Positions 17,129 to 25,712 of a stretch of DNA of 64,000 bases are shown piece by piece (position 1 is the stretch's first letter; every line of letters starts with the position of its first letter). Below the pieces are notes generated by a model. The model worked only from the letters and a program-made list of their open reading frames with translations, was not told the DNA's origin and ran no database searches. Position numbers and translations under genes: made by a program. The stretch is from Paenibacillus sp. W2I17 (lineage in GTDB: Bacteria > Bacillota > Bacilli > Paenibacillales > Paenibacillaceae), in assembly GCF_030815985.1 (NCBI RefSeq), contig NZ_JAUSXM010000001.1:4216001-4280000 (forward strand), in the 5' to 3' direction.

Positions 17129-18718
17129 TCACACATATAGCTCGTCACCAGCAGACAGTGAATGTATAACTGTTCCCGGTGACGGGCTATTTCTGAGCAA
17201 ACCTTCTTTTAATCTGTCCGTCTCTGCCCGGTCAGCATGCACAAGGACCGTATGCCTTGCTGGAACCTGATGCAGCATCCGTTCAACATCCTTCCAGCCC
17301 TGATGCACTTTATAACGTATTTTCCGCACATCACACACTCCATACTTGTCAGGAACCCGTAGCAACTTATCAGCAAATGTACCATGAGCAACATGCCCGG
17401 TAAGCAGAATCAGATTCTCCTCCCTGTCCGATAATTGACTATAATACCAACGGGCAAGCGAGGACTGCATCATGCCGTCCGGAATAAACCATAGCGAAGC
17501 AGCATGATGTTCCAACAGTTGTTCCCGCTCTTGGGTGGTCGTAGGCAGATACCATCCTCGTCCGGTCAGAAAGCCATCAATTTCGTCTTTCAACGAACCT
17601 CCGATGACATGCTCTCCCTTCTCCCTCAACCAATACGGAACATGCATAAGCTGCTTCATGCCGTCTACAAGTCCTTGTTCCGCTACGATTGGAATAGCCG
17701 GAAATTGTTGCTGTGCCCACAGTATGATCTCCTGTCCACGCCCTACGACAGGCATGGGTAAGAGCACCTTTCCACCTTGAGCAATCGTGTGGCGAATGGC
17801 TTGTTCCAGCTGTTCCAGTTTGTCAGCCTGTGTATCTTGGTCCGTACCGTAGGCAGCATCAACGATCGCCAGATCCACCAACCCGACGGAAGATATTGCT
17901 GCTACGTCTGCTATGTTTGCTCTGTTTGCTCTGCCTGCTCCATCTGCTCCGTTCGATATGAAATTTCCCTGCTTCATAGGTATCTCCATGGATACGAGTG
18001 TGCTTGACGATGTCTCTGATGCAACAGATGTCTGATCTTGTGACGTTATGAATTCTCCAGCCTTTTGCCCACTGTTTATAGCGATTAGTTCCTCCATACC
18101 CCACCGCTCGCTGCTCGGAGCATCGGACACAGGATTCTCACGAAGCATGCTTTTCTGCCAGAACGACTCCGCTGGACAATCCTCCTGTAAAAGCATTGAT
18201 TCGGACGTGTAGTCCCCGGAATAGAAAATCCGCTTGCCTTCCATTTCAACCCCAAACCATACCGATCCAGCCAGATGTCCACTCCGGCCCCACATCACTT
18301 TTACTTCGGGAATGGGTTCGAACCAGTTTTGGGATACGACCTCATCTTCCAGATACCGATAACGAATAGCTTGCTCATCTGCTTCATCGTAAGGGAGTTT
18401 CTCTCCGACACGTTCTGCAAACCTTCGCCAGTTGGCAAAATACGTACGCAGCTGCGCCCTCGTCTCTCTCGTCGTCCACACTTCACCCTGGTAGCCCATC
18501 TTATACAGCAAAGGGATGGCGACCGAATGATCCTCATGGGCGTGGGACAACAGGACCGCGTCCAGTTGCGGGACAATCTCCGGTTCAATCAGCGGATACT
18601 CGCCCGTACCTTCTTTTTTCACACCACAATCCAGCAAAAGCCGAAACTGGCTCCCGCTCAGGAGATAGGCGGAACGTCCATGTTCCCCTGCACCGCCCCA
18701 TATGTTCAGTTTGATCAT
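17129..18718 (-). CDS. Large metallo-beta-lactamase-fold hydrolase (RNase J/beta-CASP-like layout)
   Basis: 529-residue protein. The metal motif SHAHEDH lies near residues 60-66 (HxHxDH), with FYSGDYTSE (the Asp ligand region) further on. A C-terminal segment KVHQGWKDVERMLHQVP followed by VLVHADRAETDRL recalls the RMMBL end of beta-CASP enzymes. Between about residues 190 and 290 is a low-complexity insert including GRANRAN, encoded by short GCTCTG-type repeats around 17885-17950. Its ATG overlaps the permease stop (ATGA), so it is the last, coupled gene of an ABC importer operon. Substrate unknown: nucleic acid, phosphodiester or phosphonate derivatives are possible. GTG 18730 is an alternative start. 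Confidence 0.8.
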   Translation of the reverse strand: MIKLNIWGGAGEHGRSAYLLSGSQFRLLLDCGVKKEGTGEYPLIEPEIVPQLDAVLLSHAHEDHSVAIPLLYKMGYQGEVWTTRETRAQLRTYFANWRRFAERVGEKLPYDEADEQAIRYRYLEDEVVSQNWFEPIPEVKVMWGRSGHLAGSVWFGVEMEGKRIFYSGDYTSESMLLQEDCPAESFWQKSMLRENPVSDAPSSERWGMEELIAINSGQKAGEFITSQDQTSVASETSSSTLVSMEIPMKQGNFISNGADGAGRANRANIADVAAISSVGLVDLAIVDAAYGTDQDTQADKLEQLEQAIRHTIAQGGKVLLPMPVVGRGQEIILWAQQQFPAIPIVAEQGLVDGMKQLMHVPYWLREKGEHVIGGSLKDEIDGFLTGRGWYLPTTTQEREQLLEHHAASLWFIPDGMMQSSLARWYYSQLSDREENLILLTGHVAHGTFADKLLRVPDKYGVCDVRKIRYKVHQGWKDVERMLHQVPARHTVLVHADRAETDRLKEGLLRNSPSPGTVIHSLSAGDELYV

Positions 18719-20400
18719 GATGCATTCCACTTTCTCTTTGAATTCAGCAGTTCGATTCCAAGCAGCATCAGCACCGTCATACCTACAGTTACAACGGCCA
18801 TCGCCATGCCAAGTGATACCTGACCTTGTTCAAACTGGGCAAAAATATACGTAGCCGACGTCTGCATCGACGGCGGAAGAATCAACAACGAACCTACCAG
18901 CTCCCGGGTAGCAATCGTAAAGGTCATCATCCAGCCGGCCAACATGCCGGGCAGGATCAGCGGGATCAGGATTCGCCGCAGAATATACAGCGGCTTCCCG
19001 CCAAACACTTGCCCAGCCTGGAACAACGTTCCGTCAATCTGGGTAAAGCTCGATTTTACATACTGCACGGTGTAAGGCAAGAAGAGCACAACGTACGTGA
19101 GCACAACCATGCCGTAGGTGTTATACAACGTGACTGGCATCCAGGGTGAGTTCCAGAAAAGAATCAGACCTACGACCATCACGATACCCGGCACCGTATT
19201 AGGCAACAGACTGAACAAGTCAATCACACGCTGCATGAATGAAGATGATCTGCCGATCGCGAGCGCAAATCCAGTTCCGATAATAACAGCGACCGTTGAA
19301 GCCGCGAGGGATAATCCCAGACTGTTCCCGATGGCCTTCATACTCACCGATCCCCAAGATAACAGCTCTTTGTAATGATCCAAGGTCAGATTATCAAAAG
19401 CAATTCCCGATCCCCGTAACTTCATGGTCGAAGCGGCGATGATGGAGAAATACGGAATACCTATCGACAGGATCAACAGGATGGCAAGATACACCCCGCA
19501 CAACCATCCTGCTCCGCCACGAAGAGAATATCGCTTTGAACGTTGCCCTTTGCCACCGACCAGACGATACGTGAACTTTCTACTCATCGCAGACTGCATA
19601 TACCACATCACCAGACAGACGGACAGCAGCACCGATGCCAGCGAAGTCGCCTTACCGAAGTCAATCGGCCAACTGGAGATGTACTTATGGATTTCGGAGG
19701 TCATGACATAATAGCCAATCTTGCGCCCGAAGGTTGCCGGTGTTCCGAATTCCGCAATCGTTTTGACAAAGACCAGCATGATCCCCATGCCGTAAGACGA
19801 CAACAATAAGGGTAAAATAATACGTCTAAAACGGTACCCTGCACGTGCACCGTGCACAGCTCCCGCTTCTTCCAGATTGCCACCGATGCGGATCAATGCA
19901 TCTCGAAGCAGCAGATACAGGAACGGGAACAGGTGCAAGCTCATAATGAGCACCATGCCCCAGAAGCTGAAGAACAGCTCACTCCAGCCTGCAGATGAGG
20001 GCACCCATTGCTGGAGATATCCCCCTTTTTGCATAAACAGAATCCAGCCCATCGAGCCGATATACGGCGGAGTCATGAACGGGATCATCAGGATTACATC
20101 GACCCAGCGATGCTCGCCCATCCGAGTCTTCGCCATCATCCAGGCTAGCGGCAGCGCCAGCAGCGTGGTTACTGCTACAACGCAGATACCAAGCCAGACG
20201 GAATTCAGCAATACACCTGATAGATGATGACCTGTAATCGTGCGAATTGGAGCCATCCAATCCCACTGCCCGTCCGGATATACACTTTGCCAGAAGATCA
20301 GCAAGAGCGGCACGCCAATGCTTATGGTCAGCAGAAAGAGGGCCAGAATCACGCCCACTCTCCGAAAAATTCGGTTGTTGTCCATTCCAACAGGTTTCAC
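18715..20400 (-). CDS. Two-domain ABC transporter permease (ferric/2-aminoethylphosphonate type)
   Basis: About 561 residues with twelve predicted helices: two fused binding-protein-dependent permease domains, each with an EAA loop (LEEAGAVHGARAGYRFRRIILP and LFQAGQVFGGKPLYILRRILIP). This FbpB/PhnV/ThiP-like fusion is typical of importers for iron(III), thiamine or 2-aminoethylphosphonate. GTG 20400 has GAGGTGA six bases upstream; GTG 20409 and ATG 20385 are alternatives. Its stop overlaps the metallo-beta-lactamase start. Confidence 0.9.
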   Translation of the reverse strand: MKPVGMDNNRIFRRVGVILALFLLTISIGVPLLLIFWQSVYPDGQWDWMAPIRTITGHHLSGVLLNSVWLGICVVAVTTLLALPLAWMMAKTRMGEHRWVDVILMIPFMTPPYIGSMGWILFMQKGGYLQQWVPSSAGWSELFFSFWGMVLIMSLHLFPFLYLLLRDALIRIGGNLEEAGAVHGARAGYRFRRIILPLLLSSYGMGIMLVFVKTIAEFGTPATFGRKIGYYVMTSEIHKYISSWPIDFGKATSLASVLLSVCLVMWYMQSAMSRKFTYRLVGGKGQRSKRYSLRGGAGWLCGVYLAILLILSIGIPYFSIIAASTMKLRGSGIAFDNLTLDHYKELLSWGSVSMKAIGNSLGLSLAASTVAVIIGTGFALAIGRSSSFMQRVIDLFSLLPNTVPGIVMVVGLILFWNSPWMPVTLYNTYGMVVLTYVVLFLPYTVQYVKSSFTQIDGTLFQAGQVFGGKPLYILRRILIPLILPGMLAGWMMTFTIATRELVGSLLILPPSMQTSATYIFAQFEQGQVSLGMAMAVVTVGMTVLMLLGIELLNSKRKWNAS

Positions 20401-20473
20401 TACGTTCACCTCACATGACTTTCCACAGACAGCAGGTATTCCTTTTGCCTAATTGTCTTTTTCGTACTATGTC

Positions 20474-21547
20474 TTATTTAAAAGTCTCGGAGAAACGAGC
20501 CGCAGTCTCTTCGCCATGCTCACTCATCCAGTTCCAATCCACTTTAAGTTGTGGAATATCCTTCACATTGGCACGGTTAGTCGCTTCAATGTCTTCGCGG
20601 CCCGGAATCAGATAGGCATCTGCAACGAGCTTCTGAGCTTCATCGGACAACAAGTAGTCAATGAACGCTTTGGCATTCTCTACATTCGGACTGGATTTCA
20701 GTATCGCTGCCGGTCTTGGGCTGATTACTGTGCCTTCCTCAGGATATACGATATCCAGTGGTTCACCTTTTGCTTTGGAGGAATACGCCATGTAATCCAC
20801 ACCTGCCGCTACGATGCTTTTGGCACCTGTAATGACCGGATCAAGTGCTTCCTGATTGGCGCCTGCCATCGCTACACCATTGGCTTTATAGGCACTCAGC
20901 AGATCCCAACCTTTTTCACCGTTCGCGCTCAGGTATCCTGTGATGAAGTCGAGTGCTGAACCTGATAATGTAGGGTCTGGAATGTTCACTGCATCTTTCC
21001 ACGCAGGCGTTGCCAGCTCGGCCCAACTTGTTGGTGGTGTAGATACCAGTTTGGTGTTATACACAATACCCAGTGCGGAAGCACTGCTGCTGAAATAGTT
21101 GCCCTCTGCATCCGACCAATCCTTGTTCAGCTTGTCTGCATTGGCTGCGTCCGGGTAAGGCATAGTCAGTCCATCGGCTTTCAGAGCCTGTGCTGAAGGT
21201 AAAGAGGCCAGGATCACAACGTCTGCAACCGGATTGGATTTCTCAGCTTCCATACGAGCCAGAATTTTGCCTGTTGTTCCCTGGAACATCTCGACTTCGA
21301 TACCTGTTTTGTCCGTAAATCCGCTCACGATGTTATCTGCCAACTTCTGTGGGCCAGCACTGTACAATACCAACTTGCCGCCAGCCGGTTTCGTTGTTTC
21401 CGCCGCCGCTGCAGTGTTTCCTTCACCCGCGGGTTGTGCCGCATTGCCTGTGGTTGTGTTCCCTGTACTACATCCGAACAAACTGATACTCATTACCGCA
21501 GTTAATAACAGCATTGCGCTCTTTTTCCGTGTGTTCATCCCTAACAT
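20474..21547 (-). CDS. Binding lipoprotein of the ferric/phosphonate-type ABC importer
   Basis: 357 residues. The signal peptide with lipobox SLFGC is followed by an Ala/Thr-rich linker and a cluster-D-type (FbpA/PhnS-like) binding fold beginning KLVLYSAGPQKLADNIVSGF. GTTGKILARMEAE, NIPDPTLSGSA and EEGTVISPRPAAIL are also seen. The paired Tyr residues that define iron-binding FbpA proteins cannot be confirmed by eye, so the ligand is open. Start ATG 21547 behind AAGGGAGATG. It lies between the ATPase and permease genes. Confidence 0.88.
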   Translation of the reverse strand: MLGMNTRKKSAMLLLTAVMSISLFGCSTGNTTTGNAAQPAGEGNTAAAAETTKPAGGKLVLYSAGPQKLADNIVSGFTDKTGIEVEMFQGTTGKILARMEAEKSNPVADVVILASLPSAQALKADGLTMPYPDAANADKLNKDWSDAEGNYFSSSASALGIVYNTKLVSTPPTSWAELATPAWKDAVNIPDPTLSGSALDFITGYLSANGEKGWDLLSAYKANGVAMAGANQEALDPVITGAKSIVAAGVDYMAYSSKAKGEPLDIVYPEEGTVISPRPAAILKSSPNVENAKAFIDYLLSDEAQKLVADAYLIPGREDIEATNRANVKDIPQLKVDWNWMSEHGEETAARFSETFK

Positions 21548-21588
21548 ATCATTCCATCTCCCTTGATTTCTGTTTGATTTTCACTACT

Positions 21589-22605
21589 TTAATTGGCCGC
21601 TGCTACAACTTCTCTGTGCTTCACACTCGGGTGGTCATAACCGTCCATTCGGCATATCCGCTCAGGGGTTACATAGAGCTGCACCCGCTCCCCTACGCGC
21701 AATCTTTGGTTCATATAGGCTGTCCATACGCCCAGCCCTTCCATCTGCACTCGTACTTCATAACGCTCACCTACATAGCTGACACTAAGTACCATCCCTG
21801 GATAACACAGATCATCATGACCTGTTTTGTTCCAGGTGACATGCTCTGGTCGCACCATCGATTGATTAGGCGTGAGCCAGTTGGACTTTCCGATAAACGA
21901 AGCGACATACGGATCACTTGGCGCCGAGTAGATCGTTTCCGGGTTTCCCTTTTGCAATATCCGTCCCTTCTGCATCACCACTATCTCATCCGACATCGAC
22001 ATCGCTTCAATCTGATCATGTGTGACGTACAGCGCAGTCAGTCCCATGTCCCGAACCAGCGACATCATCTCAATCCGCATCTCTTCCCGGAGTACAGCAT
22101 CCAGTGCACTCAGTGGCTCATCGAACAGGATCACACCAGGTCTGACAGCTACCGCTCTGGCAAAAGCAACCCGTTGCTGCTGTCCACCAGACAGCTGATG
22201 AGGATATCGATCTTCCATGCCTTGCAGGCGAACCATGCCAAGCGCTTCGTTCACCTTTTGCCGCAGATCGGATTTCTGTTTTCCAGCCATCAGGCCAAAC
22301 GCTACATTTTCGTATACGGTCATATGCGGCCATAATGCAAAATCCTGAAACACCATGCCCAGATTACGCTTGTGTGTTGGTATATCAATCCGCTTCGCCG
22401 CAGAGTAGATACACTGACCATCTGCACGAATCTCCCCCGCGTCCGGCTGTTCCAGCCCGGCCAACATGCGGAGCAGTGTTGTTTTGCCACAGCCCGATGG
22501 GCCGAGCAGGGTCGTGAACTTTCCATGTTCAAGCGTTAGATCTGTCGGCAGCAGTGCGGGTGTTTGATTAAATGATTTTTGAATTCCTGTCATCTCTAAT
22601 TTCAT
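21589..22605 (-). CDS. ABC transporter ATP-binding protein (FbpC/PotA type)
   Basis: About 338 residues. Walker A GPSGCGKTT (about 36-44), Q-loop MVFQDFALWPHMT, signature LSGGQQQR, Walker B VILFDEPLSALDA and H-loop VTHDQIEAMS are followed by a TOBE domain (about 240-325). It is the first gene of the operon ATPase-binding protein-permease-metallo-beta-lactamase. ATG 22605 fits the AGGG upstream better than ATG 22611. Confidence 0.92.
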   Translation of the reverse strand: MKLEMTGIQKSFNQTPALLPTDLTLEHGKFTTLLGPSGCGKTTLLRMLAGLEQPDAGEIRADGQCIYSAAKRIDIPTHKRNLGMVFQDFALWPHMTVYENVAFGLMAGKQKSDLRQKVNEALGMVRLQGMEDRYPHQLSGGQQQRVAFARAVAVRPGVILFDEPLSALDAVLREEMRIEMMSLVRDMGLTALYVTHDQIEAMSMSDEIVVMQKGRILQKGNPETIYSAPSDPYVASFIGKSNWLTPNQSMVRPEHVTWNKTGHDDLCYPGMVLSVSYVGERYEVRVQMEGLGVWTAYMNQRLRVGERVQLYVTPERICRMDGYDHPSVKHREVVAAAN

Positions 22606-22733
22606 AAGCATCCCTGCCTGTCTTCTGTTACTTGATCTCTTGCACTGTTCTCAGTCTAACGTCCGCTTTCGCGAGTTGTATGTCTTGTATGTAAAATTGG
22701 AATTAACTTTTTAGATGAATTCTGTTGATGTTC

Positions 22734-22748
22734 ATAGATTAAATCTAT
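22734..22748. promoter_or_regulatory. 15-bp palindrome in the LysR/ABC divergent region
   Basis: ATAGATT-A-AATCTAT is a perfect inverted repeat between the divergent ATPase and LysR genes. LysR regulators usually bind such sites in their divergent promoter region, so this is the best operator candidate here. Confidence 0.45.
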
Positions 22749-22802
22749 AGTAGGTGAACTAAATTAATTTTCATGTTGTCGCTTCGATTACAGCACCATC
22801 TT

Positions 22803-22876
22803 CCGATCGCTGTTATCCCCAGATTTCTTATATTCCCTTTATGAAGGGAGAAATCCGGGGATAAAGGCGAACGCTT
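22803..22876. repeat. Long imperfect hairpin element
   Basis: The arms ATCCCC-A-GATTTCT and AGAAATC-C-GGGGAT (22815-22862), with an inner CCCTT/AAGGG stem, extend outward through TCGCTGTT/AAAGGCGA-type pairing. It is followed by CGCTTCTTCAG, also present in a hairpin at the right end of the window. The form suggests a dispersed intergenic repeat; it has no T-tract and is not an obvious terminator. The rest of the 22606-22973 gap shows only the palindrome and promoter DNA. Confidence 0.45.
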
Positions 22877-22973
22877 CGCTTCTTCAGATTGGTTCTGTAC
22901 TCTCCGTCTTTATGAAAAACATTAGATCATCTTATATATTGGGGCTAGTAGAAGTGAGAGGAGTGTTAGGGTA

Positions 22974-23882
22974 TTGAATCTGATCAAATTACAAATTGTT
23001 GAGCTGATCGACAAGCATCATCACATGACAAGCGTGGCCGAGTTACTGGGGATCAAACAACCTACCGTTACATTTCATATGAAGTCATTAGAGGAAGAGA
23101 TGGGCGTTCGATTATTTGAATCGCGCAGTGGGAAGACCTTTCTAACCGAGGCAGGACAAGCTCTGCTCCATTATTCCGTCAAAATCAATGCCTTGACCCA
23201 AGAGGCAAGGCGGGTAGTGAAAGAATATGACAGCCTCTATCGGGGCACCCTGCACATTGGGGCAAGCTATGTACCAGCTACATATCTGCTGCCCGCCATG
23301 CTCAACACCTTTTCTCAGGAATTTCCGGGCATTCGAATCGTCTTATCCGTCAAACCATCACCTGTTATTCGCGAGATGTTAATTCGACATCAGATTGATC
23401 TAGGAGTGATCTCTTCCGAGCCATTTGTTGGACCCGCCCTGCAAGCTGAGACGCTGTGTGAAGACGACTTAGTATTGATCTGTTCTCCACAACATGGGTT
23501 GGCCCAGAAGGATGCATTAACACCTGATCATATCGCGCAAATTCCTTTTGCCTTACATGGCAATGAATCCAGTACTCGTCGGTTAACCAATCAATGGCTT
23601 GCGCAACATGATATTCGTTTGCAGAGTACGGTGGAGATGGATTCTCTAGAAGCGATCAAACAGCTGGTGTTAATCGGGGGGCATGTCTCATTCATGTCTC
23701 GGATGGCGGTACAGTGGGAGGAACAGCACGGGCTCATTCAAGTTCTTCCCATTCCGGGAGAGCAGGCACCGCGCCATATCTATACGGTACATAACAAGGA
23801 TCGCCACCCTTCCGTTCAGGTAAACCGCTTCAAAGAAGTGCTACGAGAGGTGAGTCACGGCTTCCCCATTTTCCATGGCTGA
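22974..23882 (+). CDS. LysR-family transcriptional regulator
   Basis: 302 residues: an N-terminal winged helix-turn-helix (about 4-62, TSVAELLGIKQPTVTFHMKSLEEEMGVRLFE) and a periplasmic-binding-like effector domain (about 88-290, LHIGASYVPATYLLPAML). Divergent from the ABC/metallo-beta-lactamase operon, which it probably controls. The start is TTG 22974 behind GAGGAG. The protein resembles CysB/CbbR-like LysR members without a distinctive effector signature, so it does not reveal the transporter's substrate. Confidence 0.9.
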   Translation: MNLIKLQIVELIDKHHHMTSVAELLGIKQPTVTFHMKSLEEEMGVRLFESRSGKTFLTEAGQALLHYSVKINALTQEARRVVKEYDSLYRGTLHIGASYVPATYLLPAMLNTFSQEFPGIRIVLSVKPSPVIREMLIRHQIDLGVISSEPFVGPALQAETLCEDDLVLICSPQHGLAQKDALTPDHIAQIPFALHGNESSTRRLTNQWLAQHDIRLQSTVEMDSLEAIKQLVLIGGHVSFMSRMAVQWEEQHGLIQVLPIPGEQAPRHIYTVHNKDRHPSVQVNRFKEVLREVSHGFPIFHG

Positions 23883-24028
23883 TTGCCCTGATCCGCTATA
23901 AACTATCGTTTGCCATTCATCAAATCTATGCAGGGTTAACGCAATGTGCACTTCCCTTTAATCGCTTTCATATATTCGGGCGATAAAGTGAGTCTGTACG
24001 TTAATCCAGATTAGGAGAGTGATTGGTT

Positions 24029-24889
24029 TTGAAAAAGTGGAAAAAGGTAACCGCCTCATTGATGCTGAGCATCGTAACATTGGGAAGTGGAATGACATTT
24101 CTGGGAGCACCCCAGGCTTCAGCTGCTGCCAATGCCGTTCCTGCATATGAAGTAAAGTTTCTGGCCAAGCCGGAACTTGTATTGAATACAGATGGGACAC
24201 CACGCAGTGAAGTGATTCAGACACTCGGCCTGAATTCCACGCCAAGAAACATTAACGCAGAGTACTTCGATACGAATTCTCTCGGACTGGATCAACAAGG
24301 ATGGAACGTCCGTTTTCGTAAAAAAGATGACAAAAACAATTACGAGTTGACCTACAAAAAGCGTTACCCTGTGATCAATGGCGACATCAATGCAGCACTA
24401 ACTTTGGCTAATCAAGAAGGTTTTGATCAATCGGATGATAATTACGAGGCTGAGATTGATTGGGGATATGGCAAACAAACCCTGAGCTTCTCCAACACCA
24501 AAAAAGTCGATACCAATACAACAGGTGTCCAACTTCCTTCGCAGCAAGAAGCCTTGAACATGTTACTGGACAAGCTTCCGGGCAAATTGAAAAACTGGTC
24601 TGCCTCCAACTGGGGCAAGCAGCAATTGACTCAATCCCGTGCATATGGTCCAATCACATTCCAACGTTATGAAGGTACATGGAATGGTCAAGAGCTTACA
24701 CTCGAAGTATGGCCGATCCGTGACGCGGCAGGTACAGGTATTGAGAATATCGTAGAGGTTTCTTTCAAAACCGATGATACTGTAGCCGTATCTGGACTGC
24801 GTACCCAACTGCTGCAGTTGTTGGAGAACAACGACTGGCTGATTCCTGCCGATGGCTTGAAAACACAGACGATTCTGGAAAGATATTAA
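24029..24889 (+). CDS. Secreted CYTH-like domain protein
   Basis: 286 residues. A signal peptide (KKWKKVTASLMLSIVTLGSG, cleavage near ASAAANA) precedes a domain with EVKFLAKPE, AEYFDTNSLGLDQQGWNVRFRKK and YELTYKKRYP. This is the charged beta-strand pattern of CYTH/triphosphate-tunnel proteins. CYTH enzymes act on triphosphates or adenylate precursors in the cytosol; an exported version has no known role. TTG 24029 is chosen because AGGAGAG lies nine bases upstream; TTG 24023 is too close. Followed by a strong terminator. Confidence is high in the gene, moderate in the fold. Confidence 0.75.
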   Translation: MKKWKKVTASLMLSIVTLGSGMTFLGAPQASAAANAVPAYEVKFLAKPELVLNTDGTPRSEVIQTLGLNSTPRNINAEYFDTNSLGLDQQGWNVRFRKKDDKNNYELTYKKRYPVINGDINAALTLANQEGFDQSDDNYEAEIDWGYGKQTLSFSNTKKVDTNTTGVQLPSQQEALNMLLDKLPGKLKNWSASNWGKQQLTQSRAYGPITFQRYEGTWNGQELTLEVWPIRDAAGTGIENIVEVSFKTDDTVAVSGLRTQLLQLLENNDWLIPADGLKTQTILERY

Positions 24890-24909
24890 TCGCAAGCTCT
24901 AATTAAAAA

Positions 24910-24962
24910 GACAAGTTCCTCTTCCTGCGTTCATCGTAGGAGAGGAGCTTGTCCTTTTTTTT
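24910..24962 (+). terminator. Terminator after the CYTH-like gene
   Basis: Long stem starting GACAAG..TCCTCT and ending AGGAGAGGAGCTTGTC, followed by CC and a run of eight T residues. Confidence 0.9.
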
Positions 24963-25139
24963 GCGTAGTGACTTAAATGATCTGTTATTTAAGTAATTCT
25001 ACGATTAACATCGGTTGAGATTTTACTGGTTATTCGCTCAACAGTTTGGATGATGGGAAATATGTATTATTTTCCAAATCGACAACCTATATCAATTCAA
25101 TTTATAGTGGAGAATTACGCGGTTAAATGATTAGAATTT

Positions 25140-25565
25140 CTACAGTCTTATAATTCCATCACTTGAGTTTCGCGTGAATAGATGACCCTCGATTTCCCAT
25201 AGAAATGCTTTAGCGTGCGCAGGCTTCATAAATCTTAATACTATCGGACGTACCCTACCATTCATCTCGTAGTGTATTACGAGATAATTTCTCGAATTTG
25301 AGCTGCCTGTTCTTTTTGGATATCCTGCACTCCCGATTTTTCTTAATAAGAGTTCAAACGTTTGCTGACCACTTTGAATATATAAGTTCCCATTACCTAT
25401 CAGCACATCCACCCGCCTGCCTTCCGCAACTTGTGGAAGCCCTGACTGATGAATCCCTACTGCATGTAACCTTGATCCGAACTGCTGTTTTAGTTTATTG
25501 GATCGACTCGTCGTTCGAATACCAAATATCGAAACTAAGATAATAAAACCAAGTATAAACCACAT
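25140..25565 (-). CDS. Hypothetical membrane-anchored protein
   Basis: 141 residues. One N-terminal hydrophobic helix (WFILGFIILVSIFGI) precedes a basic, beta-rich soluble part (VDVLIGNGNLYIQSG, NYLVIHYEMNGRVRPIVLRF) that could be a small PH-like or barrel domain. ATG 25565 is behind AGGGGGTACAT. I do not recognise a family. It stands alone, divergent from the iron-regulated AraC gene. Confidence 0.65.
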   Translation of the reverse strand: MWFILGFIILVSIFGIRTTSRSNKLKQQFGSRLHAVGIHQSGLPQVAEGRRVDVLIGNGNLYIQSGQQTFELLLRKIGSAGYPKRTGSSNSRNYLVIHYEMNGRVRPIVLRFMKPAHAKAFLWEIEGHLFTRNSSDGIIRL

Positions 25566-25650
25566 TCTATGTACCCCCTTCGCTTTCTCTTCTGTATATC
25601 ATTTCATATTATCATATGGATTTCTTATTTGTATGACAATATGCGATAAT

Positions 25651-25665
25651 TGATAATTATTCTCA
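25651..25665. promoter_or_regulatory. Fur-box-like operator before the AraC/binding-protein gene
   Basis: TGATAATTATTCTCA matches the Bacillus Fur box TGATAATNATTATCA at all but one position. It lies 48 bases before the GTG start at 25713 and overlaps a TTGATA -35-like hexamer. Confidence 0.7.
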
Positions 25666-25712
25666 AATACATCATATGTAATGTTACTATCGTAAGTTAA
25701 GGAGGGATTCTG

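Noticed and set aside
17885..17950. Short tandem repeats considered as a CRISPR-like array
   Set aside because: Units are about 9-10 bases, degenerate and inside an open reading frame.
22815..22862. Hairpin considered as a terminator of the ABC or LysR unit
   Set aside because: It lies upstream of both divergent genes and lacks a T-tract; treated as a possible repeat instead.
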